Below the pieces are notes generated by a model, which had not been told where the DNA came from, did no database searches, and was given only the letters and a program-made list of their open reading frames with translations. This document shows positions 23,624 through 32,463 of a stretch of DNA of 58,518 nt, piece by piece. The translations under genes were made by a program, and so were the position numbers. The stretch comes from Verrucomicrobiia bacterium (lineage in GTDB: Bacteria; Verrucomicrobiota; Verrucomicrobiia; Limisphaerales; UBA8199): NCBI GenBank assembly GCA_035946615.1, contig DASYZB010000087.1, positions 1 to 58,518 of the forward strand, read 5' to 3'. The stretch's first letter is position 1. Each line of letters begins with the position of its first letter.

Positions 23624-25450
23624 CTATCGCCCGAGCGTTTTCAGGATTACCAATCGCGGTTGCATCAACTCGGCTTCGCTATTCTCCTGGGTCGAAAGTT
23701 TGATCTCGACGCGGCCTGGTTTGAGTGAAACCCGGCCCAATGCCGTGGTTTGAATTGCTCCGGGAGTAATTTGCCCCTTGAGCACCTGCGACCCGAATTC
23801 CACCGTGAACCATTTGCCGGCGGATTGTTCCTGAGCATCGTAGGTCACGGAGACCTCATAGACGGCAGGCTCATTTATGCGCGCGGGCCAGGTAATGCAT
23901 TCGCCCGGGTTGGTCCAGCCCGTCACGTGTGCGTCCCGCGTCTTGCCTGGGCCGAACTTCAAAGCTTTTCCGTGCAACACGGCGTCGAAGACGCGAAGGG
24001 TTTCGGAGCCCATTGCCGGTTGGAGGAGGCGCCTGGGGTCAGATTGAATCTCGCCCGTGCATTCCAGCGCAATGACGGAATCGGCCTGCTCTGGCGGGGC
24101 CGCTGGAAGGCCTGTGATGGTGAGGTCGAGGGGATTGAGCCGGCTGATGGTAAGCGGGCCACAGGGGGAGGCTGAGAGTACGTGCGCGGTTTTTACGGCG
24201 GACATTAACCCGCCGACAACCAGTTTGCCGCTCGCAGGCCAGTCAAAGACATGGAGGTAAAGGGTATTGCCCTTGAGGGTCGATTCGCCCCAAGATTGCA
24301 CCGCCAGTGGAGAGCGCGTTGTGCCGCGGATCGATTCACCGTTTAGCTTCCACCATGCCCCAATCCCATCGAGAATCGCCAGGTCTTTTGGGTCCATCCG
24401 GCCATCACCCATCGGCCCCACATTCATCAGGATGTTGCCGCCGCGCGCAGCGGCTTTGGCGAGCAGCCGGATGAAATGGGAAGGCGGCTTGTGTGAATGG
24501 TCGAAGCGGTTCCAGCCATAGGATTCGTTGGTGGTGGGAATGCCCTCCCAATCGGCCTCGTGGGGCGCGAAATCCGCCGGACGATCGGCGGTCGAGGAGT
24601 AATCGCCCAACCCGCGCACCAGGCGTCCATTAATCACCACACGCGCGCTGGCTGCGCGCACGGCTCGCATGATGCGCAGATTCTCCGATTCAGGCAGCTT
24701 GCTCGAGGTGTCGAACCAGAGAATGTCCGGGTCGTAGCGCCTTATCAATTCCTGCAATTGGGGAATGGCTTTTTGATCGACGTACTTTCTGGCCTTCGGG
24801 AGGAACTCGGGAGTCGTCTCCCACCAGCGCCGCCCGCCAATCAGCTTATCGCCGCCGGGATTGTGGTAATCCCAATCGTTGCCTGGGGCGTTTTCGTCAC
24901 TCCAATCAAATGCCTGAGAATAGTAAAAGCCGAACCTTAAGCCGTATTTGCGGCACGCCGCGCTCAATTCGGCCATGGGGTCACGTTTAAAAGGAGTGCA
25001 ATTGGTGATATTATAGGGGCTGACTGCCGAAGGCCACATGGCAAAACCGTCGTGATGCTTTGCTGTAATAATCATATACCCCATGCCGGCGTCTTTTGCC
25101 GCTCGAACCCAGGCCTCGGCGTTAAAATTCGTTGGATTAAAGTTCCCGGCGACCTCTTTTCGATACGCAGCGATAGGAATCTTCAAGACCCTTTGGATGT
25201 GCTCGGCATAAGTGCCGCCTTTGCGTCCGTGGAATTCATTGCCCAAAGAAGAGTAAACACCCCAATGGATGAACATGCCGAAGCGGGCATCGCGCCACCA
25301 GGCGATGCGCGCATCATGGGTTTTCATCGAATCGCGCCACCACTCCAGCTTCGGGCTGTTCTTTGGCGGAATCGGGAACGGCTGCGCATCGAGGAAGGGC
25401 GCTGCCAGCCACAAGCACCCGGCGGATACAATGATAGGGAGCTGTTTCAT
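23624..25450 (-). CDS. secreted alpha-L-fucosidase, GH29
   Basis: A 608-residue enzyme with a signal peptide (IIVSAGCLWLAAPFLDA). The catalytic barrel covers about residues 35-400: ARFGMFIHWGVYSSLG, IITAKHHDGFAMWPS, LRFGFYYSQAFDW, and DILWFDTSS where Asp247 is the expected nucleophile. GNILMNVGPMGDGRMDP closes the barrel. The C-terminal 200 residues form beta-sandwich modules that may bind glycans (GECITWPARINEPAVYEVSV). It would release terminal L-fucose from fucosylated polysaccharides such as fucoidan or host glycans. The sulfatase at 40.1 kb and the DUF5703 enzyme at 55-57 kb fit the same lifestyle. Confidence 0.93.
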   Translation of the reverse strand: MKQLPIIVSAGCLWLAAPFLDAQPFPIPPKNSPKLEWWRDSMKTHDARIAWWRDARFGMFIHWGVYSSLGNEFHGRKGGTYAEHIQRVLKIPIAAYRKEVAGNFNPTNFNAEAWVRAAKDAGMGYMIITAKHHDGFAMWPSAVSPYNITNCTPFKRDPMAELSAACRKYGLRFGFYYSQAFDWSDENAPGNDWDYHNPGGDKLIGGRRWWETTPEFLPKARKYVDQKAIPQLQELIRRYDPDILWFDTSSKLPESENLRIMRAVRAASARVVINGRLVRGLGDYSSTADRPADFAPHEADWEGIPTTNESYGWNRFDHSHKPPSHFIRLLAKAAARGGNILMNVGPMGDGRMDPKDLAILDGIGAWWKLNGESIRGTTRSPLAVQSWGESTLKGNTLYLHVFDWPASGKLVVGGLMSAVKTAHVLSASPCGPLTISRLNPLDLTITGLPAAPPEQADSVIALECTGEIQSDPRRLLQPAMGSETLRVFDAVLHGKALKFGPGKTRDAHVTGWTNPGECITWPARINEPAVYEVSVTYDAQEQSAGKWFTVEFGSQVLKGQITPGAIQTTALGRVSLKPGRVEIKLSTQENSEAELMQPRLVILKTLGR

Positions 25451-25556
25451 TTGGCGGTCAGTTTAGACCTTCTGGACAGGCTGAGACCAGTTGAACAAAG
25501 TACGTACTGGGTGCTCAAATGAGCGGGGTCAAAAGCGGAGCACGTCCAGAGCGCTG

Positions 25557-26123
25557 TTATTGCAGATTGGGAATGTAACAGCCGATGGATTTGGTCGCGC
25601 GCACTTGGATCGAGTGGTGAGCCAGTATCGCGTTTAGGGCCTCCTCCAAGTCATGGCGGGTGGGCGCTGGCCGTTCCCGTCCGATCTCTGCGAAGCGGTC
25701 GTCGATTCGGCCATGATACAGCAGCTCGCCCTTCATGCCAAAGACGGCGGCCGAAGGCACGGTATCCGTCCTGGCGCGGCGGGCCCAAAGCTGGTGGGGG
25801 TCCAGGAGCGTAGGGAGAGTCAACTTGTATTCGAGATCATGCCTCCGGATGCTGTCCGCCGTTTCCTCCGGGTCAGAATGCACGAGCCAAAACGCCACGC
25901 CCCGTGGGGCGTACTGCTGGCGCAAATGCGAAATGGTGGGGCAGTAGCGATTGGCCAGCGGACAATCATTGCTCACGAAAATCAGGACTCGGGCGACCAG
26001 GTTGGTTGGCAACAACGGATCAGCCGGGCGAGGCCATACCGAGATTACACTATGACGGTTCAAACAGCCTGGGAAGAGGCAACCAAGCGCGGCCAAAGCC
26101 AGAAGCGGAAAGGCTCGCCTCAT
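25557..26123 (-). CDS. thioredoxin-fold (redoxin) lipoprotein
   Basis: A 188-residue protein with a lipoprotein-like signal (FPLLALAALGCLFPGCLNR, lipobox FPGC). The redoxin fold begins at ARVLIFVSNDCPLANRYCPT; the Cys-x6-Cys spacing replaces the classical CxxC. SHLRQQYAPRGVAFWLVHSD, TDTVPSAAVFGMKGELLYHG and the final RHDLEEALNAIL are family features of the AhpC/TSA-like proteins found beside copper-type monooxygenases in this phylum and in Planctomycetes. The ATG overlaps the stop of the upstream monooxygenase gene by 4 nt (ATGA), so the two are translationally coupled and probably act together in the periplasm, perhaps in copper or disulfide handling. Confidence 0.82.
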   Translation of the reverse strand: MRRAFPLLALAALGCLFPGCLNRHSVISVWPRPADPLLPTNLVARVLIFVSNDCPLANRYCPTISHLRQQYAPRGVAFWLVHSDPEETADSIRRHDLEYKLTLPTLLDPHQLWARRARTDTVPSAAVFGMKGELLYHGRIDDRFAEIGRERPAPTRHDLEEALNAILAHHSIQVRATKSIGCYIPNLQ

Positions 26124-27823
26124 TTGGTGGCCGCCTCAGGTGCGGCGCGAAGACGCTCGATTCGCTGCAAGGTTTCACGCGCCAGAGCGTCGGTGGGGTC
26201 CAGCAGAAGGGCCTGCCGGATTTTTTTCTCCGCCTGATCGAGGTCGCCCAGGTCCAGAAACAAGAAAGCGAGGTTGCCAAAAGCGCGCGCGTTTCTTGGG
26301 TTGAGGCGAATAGCCGCCTCCAGCTCAGTGCGGGCGCGGGTCAGGAGGTTTTGGGTGCGGTAGATGACTCCCCTGTAATAATGAGGCTGGTCGTACTTGG
26401 GGTCGTCGGCGCAGGCCTCTCTGAGGGTCTCAAGGGCTTCGGTCGTTTGGCCGGCAGCCCATTGTGCGAAACCCAGTTCGGTGCGCGCGCGAGCATCGCG
26501 CGGGTTGCGGGCCAGCCGAAACTCGGCGTAACGTCGAATGAGCTGTTGGTTTTTCTGGTTGTAAGCTTCCTTGAGCCGCGCGCCGTCGCCCGGATTATTG
26601 AGCCGGACTTGGAACCAAAGCTCGCCCATTTCATCGGTTGTCTGCGGACCGTAGAGAACCTCTTTGGGGGGCTGGTTTGGGTTTCTGGGGTTCGCGGTTG
26701 AATTGTCATAGGTAAAGTGCATCCCAAGCTCTGTCCCGGCGGGCAAATGCACTGGATGGGCATAGCGATAGTCGCCTTGCCAGTTGAAGTCCCAGTCGGG
26801 GATAGTCAGCAGCGGCTGAATGCTGCCGTCGGTTCGACGCGCGAAGCCCTCGAGTCGTTTGCCAAGGTAATGGGCATGGGGCAAAACCGAAAGAACCTCG
26901 ACATCGACCGGCAGGACGAATTGGTCTTCCAAAACCCAGGCGTTATTGCCGGCAGGGATATCGATGTTGAGCGAAGTCAGGACAAGGATCATGGTTGTAT
27001 TGGTGGGGGGCGTATCTGTGAAGAAGAGCCCGACCTGCGCCTGGATCGTCTCAGGTTTTCCCGTCGGCCTCAAATGCGCCTGCACCACCAGGTCCTCGCC
27101 AGGCTTAAGTGTCCAGCCATACCCTGGCGGCTCGGAGGACGGCATCTTGCCCGGCTGATAGCCCAGAAAATAGCCATCAGGGGTTCGGACGCTGTTGGGC
27201 AAATTCATTCCGTCAAACCCGGGTTGGCCATCCGCGCCATCGAAGCTCCCCGCCTGCCCTGATGTGTCCACTTTTACAAAAGCATGGTGAACGATCCGAA
27301 GATTGTCCGGACGAAACTCGACCGCGCGCACATACCGGGGAACCTTGAGGGGAACTGGGATAACAAAGTTTCGGTAAACGTCGCGCCCATCGGCGGCAAG
27401 CGTGAATGGGCGCGGCATCCGGACAACCAAATCGGGCTTGCCCAATTGCCAACCTCCCACAAATCGAGGAAGCGGCGGTAGCTGCGACGGCGCGCCCTCC
27501 GGCGCACCGGCTTGGAACCAGCGCGCAAACAATTCGACCTGCTCCCCGGTTAGCCGGCGGTCTCCCACAAATTCTCCCCTCGCGCCGGCTGGCAGCCACG
27601 GAGGCATGTAACGGCTCCGGGTCACCTGCGCGATTTGCCTCGCCCGCTTCTCGACATCACGAAAGCTCAAGAGCGCAAAGGGTCCCGATTCACCTGGCCG
27701 ATGGCAGATCGAACAATGCGCGAACACAATCGGAGCGATATCCTTATTAAAAGTGACATCCGTGTTGGAGGCGAGCACTGCCTCGCCAACCAGAACCAAT
27801 GATGCAACCGTAGCCAGCTTCAC
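26120..27823 (-). CDS. cytochrome c / copper-monooxygenase-like / TPR multidomain protein
   Basis: From GTG at 27823 (VKLATVASLVLVGEAVLAS signal) the product has 567 residues. First comes a heme domain (FAHCSICHRPGESGPFALLS, one CXXCH). Next is a region like the ascorbate-dependent copper type II monooxygenases (PHM/DBH fold), with copper-type His motifs IVHHAFVKV, VVQAHLRPTG, LPHAHYLGK and MHFTYDNS and a candidate Met ligand in TTDEMGELWF. The last 130 residues are TPR repeats (ARTELGFAQWAAGQTTEALE, ARAFGNLAFLFLDLGDLDQA). Such triple fusions are known in Planctomycetes and Verrucomicrobia, with unknown substrates. An in-frame ATG at 28027 would add 68 residues with no signal peptide at the end, so the GTG start is preferred. 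Confidence 0.8.
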   Translation of the reverse strand: MKLATVASLVLVGEAVLASNTDVTFNKDIAPIVFAHCSICHRPGESGPFALLSFRDVEKRARQIAQVTRSRYMPPWLPAGARGEFVGDRRLTGEQVELFARWFQAGAPEGAPSQLPPLPRFVGGWQLGKPDLVVRMPRPFTLAADGRDVYRNFVIPVPLKVPRYVRAVEFRPDNLRIVHHAFVKVDTSGQAGSFDGADGQPGFDGMNLPNSVRTPDGYFLGYQPGKMPSSEPPGYGWTLKPGEDLVVQAHLRPTGKPETIQAQVGLFFTDTPPTNTTMILVLTSLNIDIPAGNNAWVLEDQFVLPVDVEVLSVLPHAHYLGKRLEGFARRTDGSIQPLLTIPDWDFNWQGDYRYAHPVHLPAGTELGMHFTYDNSTANPRNPNQPPKEVLYGPQTTDEMGELWFQVRLNNPGDGARLKEAYNQKNQQLIRRYAEFRLARNPRDARARTELGFAQWAAGQTTEALETLREACADDPKYDQPHYYRGVIYRTQNLLTRARTELEAAIRLNPRNARAFGNLAFLFLDLGDLDQAEKKIRQALLLDPTDALARETLQRIERLRAAPEAATK

Positions 27824-28191
27824 GTGAATACACCATCCTAGCAGGTCACACAGCGCGAGGCTAGAAAGAAAGGCAACCCGCCCCCAAGGCGTCCCAGGAG
27901 GCGGCTGACCTGCGATGCCTTTCAGACACGAGCAGCTTTCCACGGGAAGCGTTGGAACCACATCTGGGCTCGCGGAGAGGAGAAGCCACGGCTTGACTGG
28001 AGTCTGTGAAACGTACGTGTTTCCCATCGGGACTCTGCCTGGCTTCCTCATCCGTCCCGAGTTGTCCGGGAAACCCCGGATACCTCTTTCCGCATAACCC
28101 CGCATAAAAGCAGGTTGACCAGAACCAGGAGATTGTGTATTCGATAGTCTAAGCCTTTGAATTCATCGTGCTAAACACGTTGTCGCGTATT
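27824..28191. other. divergent region with an extended open frame but no assigned gene
   Basis: This gap between the monooxygenase (minus) and the peptidase (plus) stays open on the minus strand, in frame with the monooxygenase, back to about 28105. The frame reads RKPGRVPMGNTYVSQTPVKP and VESCSCLKGIAGQPPPGTPW, which is unlike any domain I know and not signal-like. It may be a dispersed repeat that happens to be open. No promoter is clear. Confidence 0.4.
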
Positions 28192-30045
28192 ATGAACACA
28201 AGAATCCTGGCCACCCTTGCGCCCATTGCGGGCAGTTTTCTCATCCTCACCGCCGCTGCCACCGCTCAGCCGGTGCGCGTTTTTGGCCCGCCGGCGCGGG
28301 GCACCGCGCGGCCACCGCTTTGGATGAACTTGAATCCCCAGGCCCGGCCCAACAGTTCCACCGGCACGGCCGCGCCGCCTTACACGCCGAAGCAAGTCAG
28401 CAGCGCCTACGGCTTCAACCAGGTGTACGCGAGCGGATTCGACGGCACCGGCCAGGTCATTGGGATCGTTGATGCCTACGATGACAGCGCGAATATTCAG
28501 AACGACCTGAACTATTTCTGCAATCAGTTCGGACTCCCGCCGACCACCGTTCAAATTATTTACGCGCAAGGGGCCAAACCTTCGGCCAACACGGGCTGGC
28601 AACAGGAAGAGTCGCTGGATGTCGAATGGGCCCATGCCATAGCCCCCGGCGCCAAGATTTTGCTGGTCGAGGCCTACAACAACAGCACGGCTTACCTGCT
28701 CCAGGCGGCCCAGGTCGCGGTGCAGAACGGGGCAACCGTCGTTTCCATGAGTTGGGGTGGCGGAGAATCCTCGGGCGAGACTTCTTCGGATGCTTATTTC
28801 ACTTCAAATGCCGTCACCTACGTTGCGTCGGCAGGTGATAGCGGTGAGAGCACCGGTGTGGAATGGCCTGCCGCCTCGCCCAACGTGATCGGGGTCGGCG
28901 GAACAACGCTCGTCATCAACTCGGACGGTACTTACGGCTCCGAATCCGCCTGGGCCAGCAGCGGCGGGGGCATCAGCACAATCGAACCGCTCCCTTCCTG
29001 GCAAACCGGCTGGAGCAGCTACCTGGGCAACCTTCGCGGCGTGCCGGATGTGAGTTACCTGGCCGACCCCAACTATGGGGTTTATGTTCGGTACCATGGA
29101 GGGTGGTATGAATTCGGTGGCACCAGCGTCGGCGCGCCCCAGTGGGCCGCGTTGGTCGCACTGGCTAATGAACAGCGTGGCGCGGGCCTGCCGACACCCG
29201 GCCAGGCCATCTACAGCATCGCGAATAATGGCCAGGTCAACGGCCTTTACACAATCAATCCGAATTACTTCCACGACGTCACCTCAGGCAACAATGGTGG
29301 CGACCCTGACGACCAGGGCATTTTCGGCTACGACCTCGTGACGGGTGTCGGTTCCCCCCTGGCCGGCAGCCTCGTGCCGGCCTTGGCCACGTGGGGCGCG
29401 GCGCCGCCCACGCCTGACTTCAGCCTTTCAATCACTCCCTCCTCCGCCACGGTTTCCGCCACCGGCGGTCAGACCAATTACACCGTCACCGTCACGCCTC
29501 TCAGCGGCTTTAGCGGTACGGTGGACCTTTCTTTAGCTTCCATGCCGTCGGGCGTCACACCGTCGTGGACGGCTACCCAGGTCGATGCCACTGCCACCGT
29601 AGCGACGACTCTGACACTCACGGTGGCCCCGGGCACTTCCGTAGGCTCCTATGGCTTCAGTGTCACCGGGACCTCGACTACGCCTTCGCTCACTCACCAG
29701 GCATCGGCGACTCTGGCAGTTGCCAACACGCCAACTACCATGACGGTTAGTTCCATTAGCTATTCGACCTCCGGACGGCGCAACTCCAATCTGAACATCA
29801 CGTTAACAGTGGTCGATAGTACCGGCAATCCGGTGTCGGGCGCCTCAGTGTCGATCACGCTTGATCTGAACGGCTCGCCCTATGCGAGCGGCACTGCGAG
29901 CACCGGGTCCAATGGTCAGGTTACGTTGCAACTCACCAATGCCCATCGAGGCACCTACCATACAGTTGTCACTTCCGTAACAGCCTCTGGTTTGACATGG
30001 GACAACGGCTACCCGACCGCAAATAGCTTTTACGATCGCTACTGA
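28192..30045 (+). CDS. secreted S53 (sedolisin) peptidase with C-terminal Ig-like domains
   Basis: From ATG at 28192 (MNTRILATLAPIAGSFLILT signal peptide) the protein has 617 residues. The peptidase domain (about 60-400) shows the sedolisin catalytic set: Glu and Asp in QEESLDVEWAHAIAP, the oxyanion Asp in VASAGDSGES, and Ser in FGGTSVGAPQWAAL. The calcium-site region is YDLVTGVGSP. Two beta-sandwich domains follow: one with repeated Ser/Thr strands (PSSATVSATGGQTNYTVTVT) and a bacterial Ig-like (Big) domain at the end (DSTGNPVSGASVSITLDLNG). The usual N-terminal pro-kumamolisin propeptide is absent; only about 45 residues separate the signal from the catalytic domain. It is an acid-acting serine-carboxyl peptidase by family, probably extracellular. 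Confidence 0.9.
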   Translation: MNTRILATLAPIAGSFLILTAAATAQPVRVFGPPARGTARPPLWMNLNPQARPNSSTGTAAPPYTPKQVSSAYGFNQVYASGFDGTGQVIGIVDAYDDSANIQNDLNYFCNQFGLPPTTVQIIYAQGAKPSANTGWQQEESLDVEWAHAIAPGAKILLVEAYNNSTAYLLQAAQVAVQNGATVVSMSWGGGESSGETSSDAYFTSNAVTYVASAGDSGESTGVEWPAASPNVIGVGGTTLVINSDGTYGSESAWASSGGGISTIEPLPSWQTGWSSYLGNLRGVPDVSYLADPNYGVYVRYHGGWYEFGGTSVGAPQWAALVALANEQRGAGLPTPGQAIYSIANNGQVNGLYTINPNYFHDVTSGNNGGDPDDQGIFGYDLVTGVGSPLAGSLVPALATWGAAPPTPDFSLSITPSSATVSATGGQTNYTVTVTPLSGFSGTVDLSLASMPSGVTPSWTATQVDATATVATTLTLTVAPGTSVGSYGFSVTGTSTTPSLTHQASATLAVANTPTTMTVSSISYSTSGRRNSNLNITLTVVDSTGNPVSGASVSITLDLNGSPYASGTASTGSNGQVTLQLTNAHRGTYHTVVTSVTASGLTWDNGYPTANSFYDRY

Positions 30046-30140
30046 AGTTCACTGCGTCGGTTCCGATTCGATAAAACCGCCGTGGACCGGGACCGAGGCC
30101 CCGAGGGGGTCAATAGGCGCCGAGATTGATGGCAATGCTT

Positions 30141-30201
30141 CCCCCTCTCCCATTCCGACTCGCCGCGCTGTCGCGCCGTCGCAGCGGGAGGGGAGAGGGG
30201 G
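30141..30201. terminator. long GC-rich hairpin after the S53 peptidase gene
   Basis: CCCCCTCTCCC (30141-30151) is perfectly complementary to GGGAGAGGGGG (30191-30201), and the 39-nt interval is itself rich in CGC/GCG complementarity. It starts 95 nt after the peptidase stop. It may act as a terminator or be another dispersed palindromic element; the pyrimidine arm recalls that of the 115-bp repeats but the rest differs. Confidence 0.5.
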
Positions 30202-30277
30202 CCCTCGGTGTGTAGTCCGTCCCACGGCCCTCCCCGTAAATGCCGCAAACAATTCTTGCCAAAACTCATTTTGCGTA

Positions 30278-30291
30278 ATACACTAGCGTAT
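30278..30291. promoter_or_regulatory. imperfect palindrome over the antitoxin start codon, possible operator
   Basis: ATACACTAGCGTAT has a CTAG core and ATAC/GTAT arms with a single mismatched pair. It ends in the A and T of the ATG of the ribbon-helix-helix antitoxin gene and overlaps a -10-like TAATAC (30276-30281). Autorepression by the antitoxin through such a site is usual for VapBC modules, but binding here is only inferred. Confidence 0.3.
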
Positions 30292-30556
30292 GTCGCATAT
30301 TCTAACACTTCGAATTTCGCCGGCCAAACTGGCGAAGCTCGATCAGAAAGCCGCTCAGTCGGGCCGTGACCGGTCTGGATACTTAAGGGAACTCATTGAT
30401 CAAGCTCTGCAGGGGCCGCAGAACCCGGACCGGCATAAATTCGCCTCGACGGACCTCATCGGATGCCTTGCTCTTGGTGTTGGGCCAGCAACCAACGAAA
30501 ACATGCGGCGTATCATTCGGCAGAAATTGAAGCAGCGTCATGAAGCGCATCGCTGA
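30290..30556 (+). CDS. ribbon-helix-helix antitoxin (VapB-like)
   Basis: An 88-residue protein. The N-terminus SHILTLRISPAKLAKLDQKA followed by GRDRSGYLRELIDQALQG is a CopG/Arc-type ribbon-helix-helix: a short beta strand for DNA contact and two helices. The rest is a flexible tail for binding the toxin. It overlaps the PIN-domain gene by 17 nt, the standard arrangement of a VapBC operon. A possible operator lies over the start codon. Confidence 0.85.
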   Translation: MSHILTLRISPAKLAKLDQKAAQSGRDRSGYLRELIDQALQGPQNPDRHKFASTDLIGCLALGVGPATNENMRRIIRQKLKQRHEAHR

Positions 30557-30938
30557 TACCGGTCTGCTGCTTGCGGCGCTGGACAGGCGAGACCCGTTCC
30601 ACCAGTGGGGAAGCCGCGAATTCGTCGCCCACGCTCCTTTTGCCACCTGTGAAGCCGTGCTCGATGAACTGGCTTTCCTCACAGAGGACGCCCGCTTGGG
30701 CATCAGGCTTGTGGCTCGGGGTGATCTGGCGCTGGATTTCGACCTCGCTTCTCATATCCCTCGCGTGCTGGAACTGCTCGATAAGTATGCCGATCGCCAG
30801 ATGCAATTGGCTGACGCTTGCCTCGTATGTATGACCGAGTTGAGCGATTCTTGCAAAGTATGGACGATAGATCGGAAGGACTTCAGGGTGTATCGGCGCC
30901 ATGGTCGGCAGGTCATCCCATGTGATTTCCCGGCCTAA
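30540..30938 (+). CDS. PIN-domain ribonuclease toxin (VapC-like)
   Basis: A 132-residue PIN-domain protein. The conserved acidic residues are visible: Asp6 in RIADTGLLLAALD, Glu38 and Glu43 in CEAVLDELAFL, Asp92 in LADACLVCMTE and Asp112 in WTIDRKDF. VapC toxins cleave tRNA or rRNA when freed from VapB. It is translationally coupled to the antitoxin gene. In contrast to the second vapC in this window (39175-39551) the frame is intact. Confidence 0.87.
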   Translation: MKRIADTGLLLAALDRRDPFHQWGSREFVAHAPFATCEAVLDELAFLTEDARLGIRLVARGDLALDFDLASHIPRVLELLDKYADRQMQLADACLVCMTELSDSCKVWTIDRKDFRVYRRHGRQVIPCDFPA

Positions 30939-31102
30939 GCGTTATTTGGCGTGAGCAGGTGTTCGTGACCGTGATTTGGGTTAGCCGCCAATCCCCTAAT
31001 CAAACACCGCAATTCAAAAATCTAAAATCCCATTCAGTCTCAATGAATAAAGCCATTGCCCGCAACCTCCAATCAGATACTCTGTTGCGACTGAATAACT
31101 TC

Positions 31103-32452
31103 ATGGCGAACCAAGACCAATCTGGAAACCCCGCTCCGCCCCAGGGACATGGCGGAACCGGCACTCCAGGCCCGGCTCCGGGGCCCAACATTCGGCGCGG
31201 CTGGGGCGTCATTACACTCTTAGGCATCATCATTGGGGTAGCCGTTTTGGGCTGGTTTTGGACAAAGCGTTCGAGAAATCCTGAGGCTGGGGCCGCGCCC
31301 GGCCCCGGAGGCCGGGCTTCCACGGGCAACTTCCCTGTCCCCATCATCCCGGGGACGGTGGAAACCAAAGATGTGCCGATCTATCTCGATGGCCTGGGCA
31401 CCGTCCAGGCATTCAACACCGTCACGATCCGCAGCCGGGTGGATGGCCAGGTGCAGAAGATAGCCTTTACCGAGGGGCAGGATGTCCATATTGGCGATAT
31501 GCTGGCGCAAATCGATCCGGCCCCCTTCCAGGCAATGCTCGACCAGGATGTCGCCAAAAAAGCGCAGGACGCAGCGCAGTTGGCCGTGGCAAAGCTGACC
31601 CTCAACCGCGACGCCCAATTGCTGGAAAGCAAAATCCTTGCCCAACAGGATTATGACACCCAATCAGCCCTGGTCGATCAGCTCGTCGCCACCGTCAACG
31701 GGGATCAGGCGGCTATTGACAATGCAAAGGTGCAACTCGATTACACCCGGATTACCTCGCCCCTGGACGGGCGAACCGGTATTCGGCAGGTGGACCAGGG
31801 CAACATCGTCCATGCAACCGATTCTAATGGGCTGGTCGTCATCACCCAGCTACGTCCAATCTCCGTCGTCTTCACGTTGCCGGAACAGTATCTATCCGAA
31901 ATCCAGGAACACGCGTTGAAAGGCGAGGGCCTCCAGGTGCTGGCGATGGACCGGGACAATACCAACACGCTCGCGCAAGGGACCCTGGCTGTTATCGATA
32001 ACCAAATCGATACCACCACCGGCACGATCCGCCTCAAAGCGACTTTTCCCAATACCGGTTTAAGCCTGTGGCCAGGCCAGTTCGTCAATGTCCGTCTCCT
32101 GATCGAGGTCCGCAAGGGGGGGCTGGTGGTGCCCGCCTCGGTCGTCCAGCGCGGGCCAGATGGCACGTTTGCTTTCGTCATCAGCAATGGCCTTGCCCAA
32201 GTGCGTCCGATCAAGGTGGGACGCATCGGCCAAAACATGGCGCTGATCGATGAGGGCCTCCAGGCTGGCGAGATGGTGGTGGTGGACGGCCAGTACAAGC
32301 TGCAACCCGGCTCGAAGGTTAAATTGCCCGGCCAGGACGCCAGGCCGCGTCCCCAAAGCCCGCAACAAAAGGCAGACGCCGCCGAGCAGGCCTCTGGACA
32401 GCGCGGGGAGCAGGCCGGCAAAAAGCCCTTGCTGGACCCTGTCACGCGTTAA
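31103..32452 (+). CDS. mdtA: RND efflux periplasmic adaptor (MdtA-like)
   Basis: From ATG at 31103 (MANQDQSGNPAPPQGHGGTG) the protein has 449 residues. A Pro/Gly-rich cytosolic start is followed by a membrane anchor (GVITLLGIIIGVAVLGWFW) and the membrane-fusion-protein domains: barrel-sandwich hybrid (TVTIRSRVDGQVQKIAFTEG), alpha-hairpin (DVAKKAQDAAQLAVAKLTLN and LESKILAQQDYDTQSALVDQ), and beta-barrel (VDQGNIVHATDSNGLVVITQ). The C-terminus is Lys/Gln-rich. It starts the mdtABC-type operon: 11 nt separate it from the first transporter. The outer-membrane channel is not encoded here. An in-frame ATG at 30959 would add residues without homology. Confidence 0.9.
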   Translation: MANQDQSGNPAPPQGHGGTGTPGPAPGPNIRRGWGVITLLGIIIGVAVLGWFWTKRSRNPEAGAAPGPGGRASTGNFPVPIIPGTVETKDVPIYLDGLGTVQAFNTVTIRSRVDGQVQKIAFTEGQDVHIGDMLAQIDPAPFQAMLDQDVAKKAQDAAQLAVAKLTLNRDAQLLESKILAQQDYDTQSALVDQLVATVNGDQAAIDNAKVQLDYTRITSPLDGRTGIRQVDQGNIVHATDSNGLVVITQLRPISVVFTLPEQYLSEIQEHALKGEGLQVLAMDRDNTNTLAQGTLAVIDNQIDTTTGTIRLKATFPNTGLSLWPGQFVNVRLLIEVRKGGLVVPASVVQRGPDGTFAFVISNGLAQVRPIKVGRIGQNMALIDEGLQAGEMVVVDGQYKLQPGSKVKLPGQDARPRPQSPQQKADAAEQASGQRGEQAGKKPLLDPVTR

Positions 32453-32463
32453 GACTCCCGCTC

